The notes under the pieces are model-generated. The model ran no database searches. It was not told the origin of the DNA and was given only the letters and a program-made list of their open reading frames with translations. A stretch of 64,000 nucleotides of DNA from an uncultured Bacteroidales bacterium (GTDB taxonomy: Bacteria > Bacteroidota > Bacteroidia > Bacteroidales > F082): contig CAMHJX010000002.1 of assembly GCA_946185535.1 (NCBI GenBank), positions 163,006 through 227,005 of the forward strand, read 5' to 3'. The position numbers and the translations under genes were made by a program. Below, in pieces: positions 42,885 to 52,064 of the stretch. Each line of letters starts with the position of its first letter. Position 1 is the first letter of the stretch.

Positions 42885-44078
42885 TTATTCGATTTCCAGC
42901 GTCTTCTTGCAAATCTCAATCTCGCCTGGGTCGCCGGTGTATTTGCCGAGGTCGTCGCTGAGCTTGACCACCTTCTTCCAAGTACGTTTCTCCGTAATCT
43001 TAGCTGCTGTGAGCTTCACCACGATGTTCATGGCCTTCACATTGTCGACGTCGCAGGTGAGGTGGGTGCCGATGCCGAACGAGTCTTGCATGCGACCTGC
43101 CACGGCTTCATGGATGGCGATGGCCTCATCCACATTAAGACCATTGCTGAAGATGATGGACTTCTGCGCTGGGTCTATGCCCAGTTCCTTGTATTTGTTG
43201 ATGATTTCCTCTAAAGCCTCGTAGTTGTCACCGCTGTCGACGCGCAGACCGTCAAACAACTTGGCGTGCAGGGTGGTGAAGTTCTGGAAGAAGGCCTTGC
43301 GGGTGTAGGTGTCGTAGAGGAACACACCCAAGCTGCCGGCATACACCTCTTGCCAGTAATCCATGGCGAGGTAGTTGGCTTCATTGTAACCATAGAGCGA
43401 ACAAGTCTCGATGAACTGGTGGCTCATGGTGCCGATAGGGGTGAGGTCGTATTTCATAGCCAGCAGCACATTAGAGGTACCAACGAAACAAGTCTTGGTG
43501 AACTGCTTTTGTGCCTCAATGAAGCTGCGGATGACCAAGTCTTGGTGCTCGAACGAGAAACGACGCCGTGTGCCGAAGTCGCTAAATTTCACGCCATTGC
43601 CGATGAGGCGGATGCCCTTGGCGTATGACTTTTGGTATTCCTTCTCGGCATCGTAGTGCTCAAATTCGCCTTTCAGCTCATGCATCATTTCGGAGACCGT
43701 GGCCAAGATGGGCATCTCCCAAAACACGGTGCGCCACAGCAGTCCCGTGACGGTGATGTTCAGGTGTCCTTCCTCGTCTTGGCTCACCTCGACTTCCGAC
43801 GGGCGCATGTGGAAGCCTTTCAGGAAGGTAAAGAACCATAGCGGGAAATAGTAACATTTCCGTTTCATGAAACGCACTTCCTCGTCGGTGATTTTGATGT
43901 TGCCGTAAAGGTCAAATTGTTCTCTCAGTTTCTCGGCGAAACCCTTGGGATATACTGTGTTATTGCGGTCTACGAAGGTGTATTGTCCCATAGCGCGGGG
44001 GAACTTTTGCAGGTAGGCATAGCATACGCTGAAGGTGTAGAGGTCGTTGTCTAACAGGCTGGTGATGATTTGTCGCAT
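42885..44078 (-). CDS. pncB: Nicotinate phosphoribosyltransferase
   Basis: 397 residues, family size. Makes nicotinate mononucleotide from nicotinate and PRPP in NAD salvage. Seen: N-terminal SLLDNDLYTFSVCYAYL, the GTRRRFSFEHQD segment containing the Arg/His active-site region, VGTSNVLLAMKYDLTPIGTMSHQFI, and DGLRVDSGDNYEALEEI with the conserved DSGD. The end of the protein falls 20 bp from the bidirectional terminator. Confidence 0.95.
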   Translation of the reverse strand: MRQIITSLLDNDLYTFSVCYAYLQKFPRAMGQYTFVDRNNTVYPKGFAEKLREQFDLYGNIKITDEEVRFMKRKCYYFPLWFFTFLKGFHMRPSEVEVSQDEEGHLNITVTGLLWRTVFWEMPILATVSEMMHELKGEFEHYDAEKEYQKSYAKGIRLIGNGVKFSDFGTRRRFSFEHQDLVIRSFIEAQKQFTKTCFVGTSNVLLAMKYDLTPIGTMSHQFIETCSLYGYNEANYLAMDYWQEVYAGSLGVFLYDTYTRKAFFQNFTTLHAKLFDGLRVDSGDNYEALEEIINKYKELGIDPAQKSIIFSNGLNVDEAIAIHEAVAGRMQDSFGIGTHLTCDVDNVKAMNIVVKLTAAKITEKRTWKKVVKLSDDLGKYTGDPGEIEICKKTLEIE

Positions 44079-44096
44079 GGTGTATTCTTTTTTTGG

Positions 44097-44172
44097 CTGT
44101 TAGCTGTTAGCAATCAGCTTTCAGCTTGGTTTTACCGTAGCTGATAGCTGACTGCTGATGGCTGATAGCTGA
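44097..44172. repeat. Inverted-arm element, second CTGATAG copy
   Basis: Left arm GCTGTTAGCTGTTAGCAATC, right arm of GCTGATAG/ACTGCTGATG words, around a GGTTTTACCG loop. The word set is the same as at 40388-40462, but the loops differ. It fills the gap between pncB and the phosphate operon. Confidence 0.65.
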
Positions 44173-44173
44173 T

Positions 44174-44821
44174 TCATAACTTACTAATAATACTCCTAAT
44201 CTTATCCGATATATACTTCACTGAATTGGTGGTGTTTTCAAGGACTTGCACAAGGTCTTTCCGTTTGATGATTTCCGTTAGGGTGTAGCCATTGTTGAAC
44301 AGTTTGCTGATATAACTGCCGTATAGTACATCGCTTTCGTTTTCCAAAGTTTTGATTTCCTGACAGAGGCGGTTGATTTCCTTGCGATTATCCAACATGT
44401 TGGGCATGTCAGCGATGATGGTGCTGAGGTTTTCGGCGGCGAACATGATGTTGTCCGCCATGGTGGTGAGGTCTTCATCAACGGCGAGGAAACGGCGGGT
44501 GAGGATGATGTTGGCTGAGTCGTCGATGCGGTCAAGGAAGGTGTCCATCATCTCGGCGAGTTCGTGCACATCATCGCGGTCGAAGGGGGTGAGCACGGTG
44601 GCGAAGAGCTGGCTGTAGAAGTCGCGTAGCACCTTGTCGCCTTCGGTCTCACAGACCTTGATGTCTTTTCTCAAGGCTTCGAGCTGGTCGAGGTCGGTCT
44701 CCAAAAGCATTTGTCTCAAAAGCGTGGCAGCCTTGTCAATGTATGCTGCCTGTTGCTGGTAGAGCGGGTAGAACTTGGTTTCCTTGGGGACGAAAAACTG
44801 GAAGAAACTGTTGAGACTCAT
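44174..44821 (-). CDS. DUF47 (PhoU-like) protein, downstream copy
   Basis: 215 residues, all-helical, no signal peptide. DUF47 pattern: FDRDDVHELAEMMDTFLDRIDDSANII (about 95-121), CQEIKTLENESDVLYGSYISKLF, and the terminal VLENTTNSVKYISDKIRSII. DUF47 proteins resemble PhoU and are encoded beside PiT transporters, where they are thought to modulate uptake. Last gene of the operon, 4 bp after the transporter. Confidence 0.9.
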   Translation of the reverse strand: MSLNSFFQFFVPKETKFYPLYQQQAAYIDKAATLLRQMLLETDLDQLEALRKDIKVCETEGDKVLRDFYSQLFATVLTPFDRDDVHELAEMMDTFLDRIDDSANIILTRRFLAVDEDLTTMADNIMFAAENLSTIIADMPNMLDNRKEINRLCQEIKTLENESDVLYGSYISKLFNNGYTLTEIIKRKDLVQVLENTTNSVKYISDKIRSIISKL

Positions 44822-44825
44822 GGCA

Positions 44826-45896
44826 TTAATTGACTAAGAGGTGAAACAACAGGTTCAATATGCCGCCGATGACCAACGGCACGGGGATGGTAAGGATCCA
44901 TGACAGGACGATGCGCTTGGCAGTGACCCATTTCACGGACTTCATGCCGTCGGTGAGGCCTACGCCAATGACGCCGCCGGTGATGGTGTGCGTGGTACTG
45001 ACGGGGATACCCATGAATGAGGTGGCAATCAAGGTGGTGGCACCGGCAAACTCAGCTGAGAAACCACGGATTGGCGTGATTTTGGCCAAACCACCGCCCA
45101 TGGTCTTGATGACGTTCTTGCCGCCAATCAAGATACCCAACGACATGATGATATAACAAACCACAGCGAGGATGTCGGGGATGTGGAAGTTTTGGCTGCT
45201 GTCGTAGAAATTGCTAATGAACTCTTGCATCTGTGGGCTGACACCTTTTGTGGTGAATACGCTGGCCATCAGAACAGCGATGATACCCATGGTCTTGGGC
45301 GCGTCGTTGGAGCCGTGGCCGATACAAAAGGCCGCTGTGGAAAAATGTTGTAATATCTTGAAAATCTTGTCAACCCGTTTCCGCTGGCTGTTTTTGAAAA
45401 TCCTCAGTAAGAAGCATTCAAGGAAGAAACCCAAAAACAGACCAATCAATGGGGATAATACGATGAATGCCAGCGTGATGATGATGGGTGTCATGTGTAG
45501 CACACTACTGCCATTGACAAACCAAGCGGCTCCAATGATACCGCCGATGAGGGCGTGCGAGGTGGAGATGGGCATGCCGCTCTTGGTGCAGACAGCCACC
45601 CAAATGGCAGCCCCAACCAACGCGGACAAGATGAGGTAGGGGTCGATGACGGCTTGGTCGGCGAAGTTAGCCATGGTGTTACCCACAGCAAACTGCTGGT
45701 TGAACACCAAACGGATGATGATGAATGCGGTGAACTCCCAGAACGAAGCCCAAAGGATGGCCTGCATGGGCGTCATTACCTTAGTGGCGATGATGGTGGA
45801 GATGGAGTTGGCCGCGTCGTTCATGCCATTGAGGAAGGTGAAGACGAAGGCCAGCAAAATGGACAGGATGATGGCTATGGTCAGTAGGTTCATCAC
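44826..45896 (-). CDS. PiT-family inorganic phosphate transporter
   Basis: 356 residues, about ten membrane segments. The two inverted-repeat signatures of the family are seen: GMNDAANSISTIIATKVM (about 24-41) and GHGSNDAPKTMGII (about 200-213), plus SGMPISTSHALIGGIIGA and MGIPVSTTHTITGGVIGVG. Imports phosphate (or metal phosphate) with H+ or Na+. Its start overlaps the stop of the upstream DUF47 gene by 4 bp (ATGA), so the two are translationally coupled. Confidence 0.95.
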   Translation of the reverse strand: MMNLLTIAIILSILLAFVFTFLNGMNDAANSISTIIATKVMTPMQAILWASFWEFTAFIIIRLVFNQQFAVGNTMANFADQAVIDPYLILSALVGAAIWVAVCTKSGMPISTSHALIGGIIGAAWFVNGSSVLHMTPIIITLAFIVLSPLIGLFLGFFLECFLLRIFKNSQRKRVDKIFKILQHFSTAAFCIGHGSNDAPKTMGIIAVLMASVFTTKGVSPQMQEFISNFYDSSQNFHIPDILAVVCYIIMSLGILIGGKNVIKTMGGGLAKITPIRGFSAEFAGATTLIATSFMGIPVSTTHTITGGVIGVGLTDGMKSVKWVTAKRIVLSWILTIPVPLVIGGILNLLFHLLVN

Positions 45897-46543
45897 GATT
45901 CTTTTATTAAAAGGCTTTTAACGGTACCGGTCACTTCCTTGGCGCGGTCGGTGGTGTCTTCCACCACTTGGGCGATCTCCTTGTATTTCAGCAGCTCTAT
46001 CTCGTCCTTTTCGTTCTCGAAGAGGTAAGAGATGTAGTCGCCATAGATGTCGTCGACGGCGTGCTCAATAAGGGTGACTTTTTGGCATAAATCGCTGATT
46101 TGTTGGTGGTTTTTCCCGAGGTCGTCGAGCAAGCCAAACACATCCATGATGATGGTGGCATCTTCGTGGATGTTGTCGACGATTTCCTTGATCTGCTTGT
46201 CGATCTTCTTGGGGTTGTACATCAGGATGGTCTTGGCCGAGTGGTTGATGAAGTCGAGGAACTTGTCGAGGTCCATGGCCAAGGCATTCATGTCCTCGCG
46301 GTCGAAGGGCGTGACGAAGGCCTCGTTCAGCTCGATGTAGAACTCGCGCAGCAGCTCGTCGCCGGTGGTCTCTTGTTTCTTGATCATGCGGGTGAGTAGC
46401 TTGCGTTCCTCAGGATCGTCGCTTTTGACCAGCTCCTTGAGGTATTTGGCGGCAATTTGCGCCGTCTCTGCCTGCTTGGCGTAGGTGGGGAAGAAGTGCT
46501 TTTCGCGGTTGCTTCCTTTGGTGAAAAGGTTGTTCAGTGCCAT
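45893..46543 (-). CDS. DUF47 (PhoU-like) protein, upstream copy
   Basis: 216 residues. FDREDMNALAMDLDKFLDFINHSAKTI is the DUF47 core, and the C-terminal YKEIAQVVEDTTDRAKEVTGTVKSLLIKES matches the downstream copy in arrangement. First gene of the phosphate operon; promoter TATCTTTG at 46570-46577. The two copies differ enough to suggest separate roles. Confidence 0.9.
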   Translation of the reverse strand: MALNNLFTKGSNREKHFFPTYAKQAETAQIAAKYLKELVKSDDPEERKLLTRMIKKQETTGDELLREFYIELNEAFVTPFDREDMNALAMDLDKFLDFINHSAKTILMYNPKKIDKQIKEIVDNIHEDATIIMDVFGLLDDLGKNHQQISDLCQKVTLIEHAVDDIYGDYISYLFENEKDEIELLKYKEIAQVVEDTTDRAKEVTGTVKSLLIKES

Positions 46544-46569
46544 TTTCGAAATGGGTTTGAATTTTGGGG

Positions 46570-46577
46570 CAAAGATA
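46570..46577 (-). promoter_or_regulatory. -7 box TATCTTTG for the DUF47-PiT-DUF47 operon
   Basis: Minus-strand TATCTTTGCC 26 bp before the ATG. No Pho-box-like direct repeats were recognised. Confidence 0.6.
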
Positions 46578-46638
46578 ATGAAAAATAAAACGGATTTCTT
46601 TTTTCAGACTAAAATTTTGATGGTGTCCTCTCTATTTG

Positions 46639-46646
46639 TAAATTTG
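46639..46646 (+). promoter_or_regulatory. -7 box TAAATTTG for the PEGA/beta-barrel gene
   Basis: TAAATTTGC with TTG exactly 19 bp upstream (46617-46619), 30 bp before the ATG. Confidence 0.7.
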
Positions 46647-46676
46647 CAGCCTGAAATAGAGATTCATTGATGAGAG

Positions 46677-48512
46677 ATGAGATTAAGGTTTTTACTTTTA
46701 TTGGCATTCACCGCTTTGGTTTGGACACTGAAAGCCCAAGACTACAAGGTGCTTAGCATGGAATCGTTGCCGCTTGACATGACGGCGCGCGAGCATATCA
46801 AGCAAGACGAGCGCGGACGGCAATGCGCTGTGCTACGTATCGCTACGCAGCATATCACACCCGAACAGCGCACAGGCTTCCATTTCGAGTGCGACCTCGC
46901 TTCGTTTGCGGTGGAACGCCAGATTGTTGACGGCGAGATTTTGGTGTGGGTTTCGCCAGGGATGAAAACTTTGAAGATTCGTCATGCCACATTGGGCCGA
47001 TGGGATTTGCATACAGCCAATTATGGCATTACGGTTGAGGCATTGCATACCTATAAGATTGTGCTTCAAGGAACGTCTACGTCACCCGATAACCCGATTA
47101 CCAAGCAATTCCTCGTGTTTGATATTACCCCCAAAGACGCTATGCTGACGGTGAACGGTACCCCATGGCCTGTGATTGACGGCATTTCGCAAAAGATGGT
47201 CGATTTCGGGACCTACGAATACCGCATAGAGGTCAAGGACTATCATGCGATTTCGGGGAAAGTGGATGTGTTTGACCCTGACAATAAGGTTACTGTAAAG
47301 AAAAGCCTTGCCCCCGCCTTCGGATACCTGAAGATTGAGGGAGATAGGGACGTTCTATCCAAGGCTTCGGTATATATCGATAATGCCAACGGCTCCGATG
47401 CTTTGCAGTCTCCGCAAAGACTGGGCAGCGGGCAACACGAGGTCCGTATCCTGCATCCCATGTACCAAGCCTACCAACAGTCGGTGACCATTAAGGACAA
47501 CGAAACCTACACCTTGAAGGTAAATCTCAACGCCAACTTTGCCAACGTGACTTTGAAAGTGGATGCCGATGCCGAGATTTGGGTGAACGGCGAGAAAAAG
47601 GGAATCCGCAGTTGGACGGGTAACCTTGAGGCGGGTAGCTACATCGTGGAGTGCCGCATGAAAGACTGTAAACCTACACGGGAGGAGAGAAACATCACTG
47701 CCGACATGAGTGGACAGACTTTGACCTTGCCAGTGCCACAGCCCCTCACAGGGATGCTGGTGCTGAATTCCACGCCGGCCATGGCTGAGATTTATATTGA
47801 TGGCGAACGCAAGGGCGAGACCCCGATGCGCATCAACAAACTCAATGTGGGCAAGCATAGTCTGCGTTTGGTGAAGGAAGGTTACAAGCCTTTAAACAAG
47901 TCATTTAACATAGAGGATGGCAAGACTTTGGAATTGGAAGAGAAAATGGAGGCCGAAGTGCCAGTGGTTGTGAAGCCCGAAAAGCCCGAGAAAGAGGAAA
48001 AGCTTAATCCTGAGAAAGAAAAGCCTGCGAAGCCCACCCCGCCAAGTGTGTGGTTTGCCACGGCGAATGCCGCCTATTCCTTCGCACCGCAGGCCTCGTT
48101 TGGCTTCAGCTTAGGGCAAGTGAAGAAGTTCGGTTGGTTCCTTTCAGCCATGAGCAATTTCGACTTTAAAGCAATGCAATATCACTACGTTGCCGATGCC
48201 AATGGCTTTATTGATGGTGAGTACCCGTATTATGCGGAATCATGCTGTACACGCATTTCTGTGCTGGGTGGCATTGTATATAAGGTGATAGAGCCGTTGT
48301 ACCTTCGTGCAGGCGTGGGCTATGGGCAGCGTGTGAAGAGTTGGTACATCTCTGACGGTCGGTTGGTGAAGATGTCGGACGACAGTTGGACGGGTGTGGA
48401 TGTCTCGCTTGGAGCGCAGGTGCATTTGAAAGGTTTTGTTCTCAGCCTTGAGGCGGTGACAACGAGCTTTAAGGACGTGGAGGGGAAAGTGGGAGTGGGG
48501 TATGCGTTTTAG
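46677..48512 (+). CDS. PEGA-domain protein with C-terminal beta-barrel-like region
   Basis: 611 residues. Signal peptide 1-20 (LVWTLKAQ). A Bacteroidota-specific N-terminal beta domain (about 25-120, starting at MESLPLDMTARE) and at least three PEGA-like modules follow: residues about 125-210, 215-290 (ANFANVTLKVDADAEIWVNGEKKGI) and 360-430 (GMLVLNSTPAMAEIYIDGERKGETP...GKHSLRLVKEGYKP). After a Lys/Glu/Pro linker (about 435-460), the last 150 residues alternate hydrophobic strands and end in VGVGYAF with terminal Phe, typical of outer-membrane barrels. Likely an outer-membrane protein that binds the cell wall or glycans by its PEGA part (inference). Paralogue of 62037. Confidence 0.85.
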   Translation: MRLRFLLLLAFTALVWTLKAQDYKVLSMESLPLDMTAREHIKQDERGRQCAVLRIATQHITPEQRTGFHFECDLASFAVERQIVDGEILVWVSPGMKTLKIRHATLGRWDLHTANYGITVEALHTYKIVLQGTSTSPDNPITKQFLVFDITPKDAMLTVNGTPWPVIDGISQKMVDFGTYEYRIEVKDYHAISGKVDVFDPDNKVTVKKSLAPAFGYLKIEGDRDVLSKASVYIDNANGSDALQSPQRLGSGQHEVRILHPMYQAYQQSVTIKDNETYTLKVNLNANFANVTLKVDADAEIWVNGEKKGIRSWTGNLEAGSYIVECRMKDCKPTREERNITADMSGQTLTLPVPQPLTGMLVLNSTPAMAEIYIDGERKGETPMRINKLNVGKHSLRLVKEGYKPLNKSFNIEDGKTLELEEKMEAEVPVVVKPEKPEKEEKLNPEKEKPAKPTPPSVWFATANAAYSFAPQASFGFSLGQVKKFGWFLSAMSNFDFKAMQYHYVADANGFIDGEYPYYAESCCTRISVLGGIVYKVIEPLYLRAGVGYGQRVKSWYISDGRLVKMSDDSWTGVDVSLGAQVHLKGFVLSLEAVTTSFKDVEGKVGVGYAF

Positions 48513-48655
48513 TTGAGAGTTTAGTGTTTAGAGTTTAGAGTCAGTGGAAAGTTTAGAGTTTATAGTTTTTAGTTAGGAGTTGTTCAGTTGTTCAGTTGGG
48601 AGTTAGGAATGTGGAGTTAGGAGTTAGGAGTTAGGAATTAGGAATTAGGAGTATA
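48511..48655. repeat. TTAGAGT/TTAGGAG word array
   Basis: A dense array: first GTTTAGAGTTTAGAGT words, then TTAGGAGTTAGGAGTTAGGA words. There is no open frame. This stretch plus 48656-48796 (an isolated TGAATTTT arm at 48762-48790) fills the 284-bp gap before the large lipoprotein gene. No clear promoter box was found in it. Confidence 0.7.
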
Positions 48656-48796
48656 GGGATGTGGAAAGGGGCGGTTCATCTGTATTAATCCGCAGCAAAG
48701 CTGTAAAATTACAACTCGAAAACATCTGTAAAATCCGTGAAATCTGTAGTTAAATAAGAACTTGAATTTTGAATTTTAAATCTTGAATCCAGATAT

Positions 48797-51700
48797 ATGA
48801 AAAAACCAAACATAATCTTGTTGCTCCTCATGGTGTTGGCTTGCTTGGCGGCTTGCCATAAGGATAAGGAAATGAATGCAAAGGATCCCGTTGTGTCGAA
48901 TGTGGAAATGACGGCTTCTGAGACCCAAGCTCGTTTTTCGTGGCAGGTTGACTTTGCCGGGCAGTTTCAGACGGGCGTGGAGGTGAGCCAAAGCGAAAAC
49001 ATGGTCGACTTGAGGCGCGTGGAAGCCTCGAAAGAGGAGGACAAGTTTGTGGCCGTTGTTGACAGCCTTACGGAGGGAAAGAAATATTATTATCGTATTG
49101 TGGTGTGGAACAAGTTCGGTAGTTATGAAGAAATGGTGAAGGATTTTACAACTGCAAAGACTTTCTCCATCCATGTTGAGGCGAGCGAAGGAGGTACGGC
49201 TGCTGGAGGCGGAACCTTTGCCGAGGGCGACACCTGCACAGTGGTTGCCACGGCCAACGTGGGCTATAACTTTGTGAACTGGACGGAGAACGGAAGCCAA
49301 GTCTCTGCCGATGCGGATTACAGCTTTGCGGTGACGGGCAACAGAAGCCTTGTGGCCAACTTCACCTCGCAGGAATACACGATTACGGCCACTGCCGAGC
49401 CTGAAGAAGGCGGCTCAGTGAACGGTAGCGGTGGCTACAACAATGGCGACGAATGTACTTTGAGGGCCACGGCTAATGATGGCTACGAATTCCTGAATTG
49501 GACCAAGGAGGATGGAACCATTGTCTCCACAGATCCTGTTTATGCTTTTACCGTGACCGAAACGGCAGCGTTTGTGGCGCATTTCCAAGCCATCATTTAT
49601 ACGATTTCTGCTTCTGCTTACCCCGAAAATGGCGGCACGGTTACTGGTGGCGGTGATGACTTTCATTATGGTGATGAATGTTCGTTGACGGCCACGGCTG
49701 CTTCTGGCTATAGATTCGTGAATTGGACAAATGATGACACCGTAGTTCATGGGGAACCTACCTATTCGTTCCCAGTGACTGAGTCGGGGGTATATGTGGC
49801 ACATTTCGAAGAGATTGCCTTTGACCTTGATGTTTCTGCCCAACCGACGGTAATAGCCCAAGGCGGCAGTTCCCAGCTTAACGCAGCAGCTTCGGGAGGC
49901 ACTGGCAGCTTCAGTTATAGCTGGACTCCCAATGCTTCATTGAATGATGCTTCAATCTATAATCCTGTTGCTTCGCCTACCACAACCACTACCTACACCT
50001 GCACGGTCACAAGTGGCGGACAAACGGGAAGTGGTAGCTGTACCGTCAAAGTGGTATGCCCTCCAACTGACCTTACGGCAACTGTGCAAAACACCAACAA
50101 CGTACATTTGAATTGGACCACAGCCAATCCAGCCGATAGTTACAACGTGTATAGAAACGACACGCTGATTGGGCAGGGGGTAACCAACACCAATTATGAT
50201 GACAACGGTCTCAGCTCGGGAACCTATCATTATCGGGTGTCGGCTGTGTATCAGGGTGTTGAGTCGCCCAAATCAAATGAAGCATCGGCTACCATTTATA
50301 ACTCGTTGAGCGTTACGGCTTCGGCCAATCCTGTTACCATACCAGAGGGCGGTAGCTCTACGTTGACGGCCACTGCCACGGGCGGAGATGGCAATTACAC
50401 CTACAGTTGGACACCTTCAACGGGGTTGAACAATACCCATATCCAGTCGCCTACAGCTACACCAAGCTCGACAACGACCTACACTGTCACGGTTGAGAGT
50501 AATGGGCAGACCGTTTCGGACGATGTTACTGTGAACGTGGTGAAAGCCCCTACGAATCTCACAGCAACGGTGCAAAATACCAACAACGTGCATTTGAGTT
50601 GGAATGCAACCACACCTGCCGACAGTTACAATGTGTACAGAGACAACACAATGATTGCGCAAGGGATAACCAATACCAACTACAATGACAACGGTCTCAG
50701 TTCGGGAACCTATCATTATCGAGTGTCGGCTGTGTATCAAGGCGTTGAGTCACCCAAGTCAAATGAGGCTTCGGCTACCATCTACGCTTCGTTGAGCGTT
50801 ACGGCTTCGGCCAATCCCGTCACTATACCTTTTGGAAGTAGCTCCACGTTGACGGCCTCTGCCACGGGCGGAGATGGCAATTATACCTACAGTTGGACAC
50901 CTTCAACAGGATTGAACAATACCCAAATCCAGTCGCCTACGGCCACCCCGAGCTCTACAACGACCTACACTGTCACGGTTGGGAGCAACGGTCAGACCGC
51001 TTCGGATGCCGTTACCGTGAATGTGGTGAAGGCACCAACGGGACTAGCTGCCACGGTGAATGGCAATAATGTGCATCTTACATGGAATCATGCCAACCCA
51101 CATACAAGCTACAAGGTGTACAGAGACAACACGGTGATTGCGCAGAATATCACAGCTACAAGCTATGATGATAATAACCTTAATTGGGGAACAACCTATA
51201 ATTATCAGGTTTCCACTGTATATTTGGGAGTGGAGTCGCCAAAATCGAATACTGCGCAGGCGGTTATTCCTTCCCAAGTTCCCACAGGCGCGATAGACGG
51301 CAAGTTCACCATAAACAGTAGCGGCGCCAAGGTGTACTTCTCGAATGGTAACCTGCAATACATTGGCAGTTCCAGTACGCCTTGGAAGTTTGCCGACCAC
51401 CAGTGGGAGGTGATAGGCACAAGCCAAGGCAACACATCCCAAACCACCACTCGCGACCTCTTCGGCTGGGGCACAAGCGGGTGGAGCGGTAGCGGTGCCA
51501 CATACTATCGCCCATGGGATACCGACAACAGCAACGGCAGTTTGTACGGGCCTCCTGGTAATTATAACCTGACAGGCACATACGCCAATGCGGACTGGGG
51601 CGTGTACAACCAGATAAGCAATGCTGCAAGTGGATGGCGTACATTGACGAAGGATGAGTGGGTGTATGTGTTTCAAGGTCGCAGCGGAGCCTCATCGAAA

Positions 51701-52051
51701 TACGGGCATGGCAAGGTGAATGGTGTGAACGGCATGATTCTGCTCCCCGACGAGTGGACGCTGCCCTCGGGCTTGAGTTTTACCGCAGGAAATAGCAACT
51801 GGGCGAACGTTTACACGACGGTACAGTGGGCACAGATGGAGCAGAACGGCGCAGTCTTCCTTCCTGCCGCTGGCCGCCGCCTTGGGACTTCGGTCCTCAA
51901 TGTGGGCAGCTTCGGCTACTACTGGTCGGCTTCGTACTGCAGTAGCGACAACGCGTACGGCGTGTACTTCGGCGATTCGTATCTGGGTCCGCAGAGCGGC
52001 CTCAACCGTTACTCCGGTCAATCTGTACGCTTGGTTCGCTCCGCTCAGTAG
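48797..52051 (+). CDS. Modular surface lipoprotein with C-terminal lectin-like, DGR-target-like domain
   Basis: 1084 residues. SPII signal with lipobox LAAC (Cys20). Then an FN3-like domain (about 32-118), three divergent InlB B-repeat-like modules (about 122-192, 193-262, 264-335; each with GYxFxNWT and VAxF), and alternating PKD/Ig-like and FN3 modules (about 337-835; VTASANPVTIP, SYSWTPSTGLN, YHYRVSAVYQGVESPKSN). From about 836 (GKFTINSSGAKVYFSNGNLQY) a C-type-lectin-like domain begins: DLFGWGTSGW, YANADWGVYNQISN, GWRTLTKDEWVYVF, AVFLPAAGRR, GYYWSASY (1040-1047) and the end SVRLVRSAQ. This C-terminal pattern is that of Bacteroidota diversity-generating-retroelement targets. No reverse transcriptase is in the window. 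Confidence 0.9.
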   Translation: MKKPNIILLLLMVLACLAACHKDKEMNAKDPVVSNVEMTASETQARFSWQVDFAGQFQTGVEVSQSENMVDLRRVEASKEEDKFVAVVDSLTEGKKYYYRIVVWNKFGSYEEMVKDFTTAKTFSIHVEASEGGTAAGGGTFAEGDTCTVVATANVGYNFVNWTENGSQVSADADYSFAVTGNRSLVANFTSQEYTITATAEPEEGGSVNGSGGYNNGDECTLRATANDGYEFLNWTKEDGTIVSTDPVYAFTVTETAAFVAHFQAIIYTISASAYPENGGTVTGGGDDFHYGDECSLTATAASGYRFVNWTNDDTVVHGEPTYSFPVTESGVYVAHFEEIAFDLDVSAQPTVIAQGGSSQLNAAASGGTGSFSYSWTPNASLNDASIYNPVASPTTTTTYTCTVTSGGQTGSGSCTVKVVCPPTDLTATVQNTNNVHLNWTTANPADSYNVYRNDTLIGQGVTNTNYDDNGLSSGTYHYRVSAVYQGVESPKSNEASATIYNSLSVTASANPVTIPEGGSSTLTATATGGDGNYTYSWTPSTGLNNTHIQSPTATPSSTTTYTVTVESNGQTVSDDVTVNVVKAPTNLTATVQNTNNVHLSWNATTPADSYNVYRDNTMIAQGITNTNYNDNGLSSGTYHYRVSAVYQGVESPKSNEASATIYASLSVTASANPVTIPFGSSSTLTASATGGDGNYTYSWTPSTGLNNTQIQSPTATPSSTTTYTVTVGSNGQTASDAVTVNVVKAPTGLAATVNGNNVHLTWNHANPHTSYKVYRDNTVIAQNITATSYDDNNLNWGTTYNYQVSTVYLGVESPKSNTAQAVIPSQVPTGAIDGKFTINSSGAKVYFSNGNLQYIGSSSTPWKFADHQWEVIGTSQGNTSQTTTRDLFGWGTSGWSGSGATYYRPWDTDNSNGSLYGPPGNYNLTGTYANADWGVYNQISNAASGWRTLTKDEWVYVFQGRSGASSKYGHGKVNGVNGMILLPDEWTLPSGLSFTAGNSNWANVYTTVQWAQMEQNGAVFLPAAGRRLGTSVLNVGSFGYYWSASYCSSDNAYGVYFGDSYLGPQSGLNRYSGQSVRLVRSAQ
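50095..51066 (+). repeat. Two direct repeats of about 486 bp inside the lipoprotein gene
   Basis: The FN3 plus Ig-like unit is repeated with a 486-bp (162-codon) period: CAACAACGT at 50095 recurs at 50581, and a more diverged copy starts about 51067. Copies share long near-identical DNA, so unit gain or loss by recombination would keep the frame. Confidence 0.85.
51914..52051 (+). other. Candidate variable region of a diversity-generating retroelement target
   Basis: The final 45 codons (residues 1040-1084) have constant GYYWSASY, N-R-Y and SVRLVR anchors. Between them are many codons ending in C or T at positions where related genes usually carry AAC or AAT (here GAC, TAC, GGC, GAT, TAT, GGT, AGC, CTC, TCC). 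That is the pattern left by adenine-directed mutagenic retrohoming. No template repeat was located in the window, so this is inferred. Confidence 0.4.
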
Positions 52052-52064
52052 CTGCTTCTTGTGT

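Noticed and set aside
44826-46543. A Pho-box operator upstream of the phosphate operon
   Set aside because: I could not find direct repeats of the expected form in the 46544-46676 stretch; only the -7 box is supportable.
48511-48655. Possible CRISPR-like or telomere-like array
   Set aside because: Units are degenerate 7-9 bp words without spacers; classed as a simple word array.
49170-51250. Regular repeats that could suggest a CRISPR array
   Set aside because: The repeats are protein modules of about 70 or 162 codons in one open frame; repeat length and spacing do not fit CRISPR.
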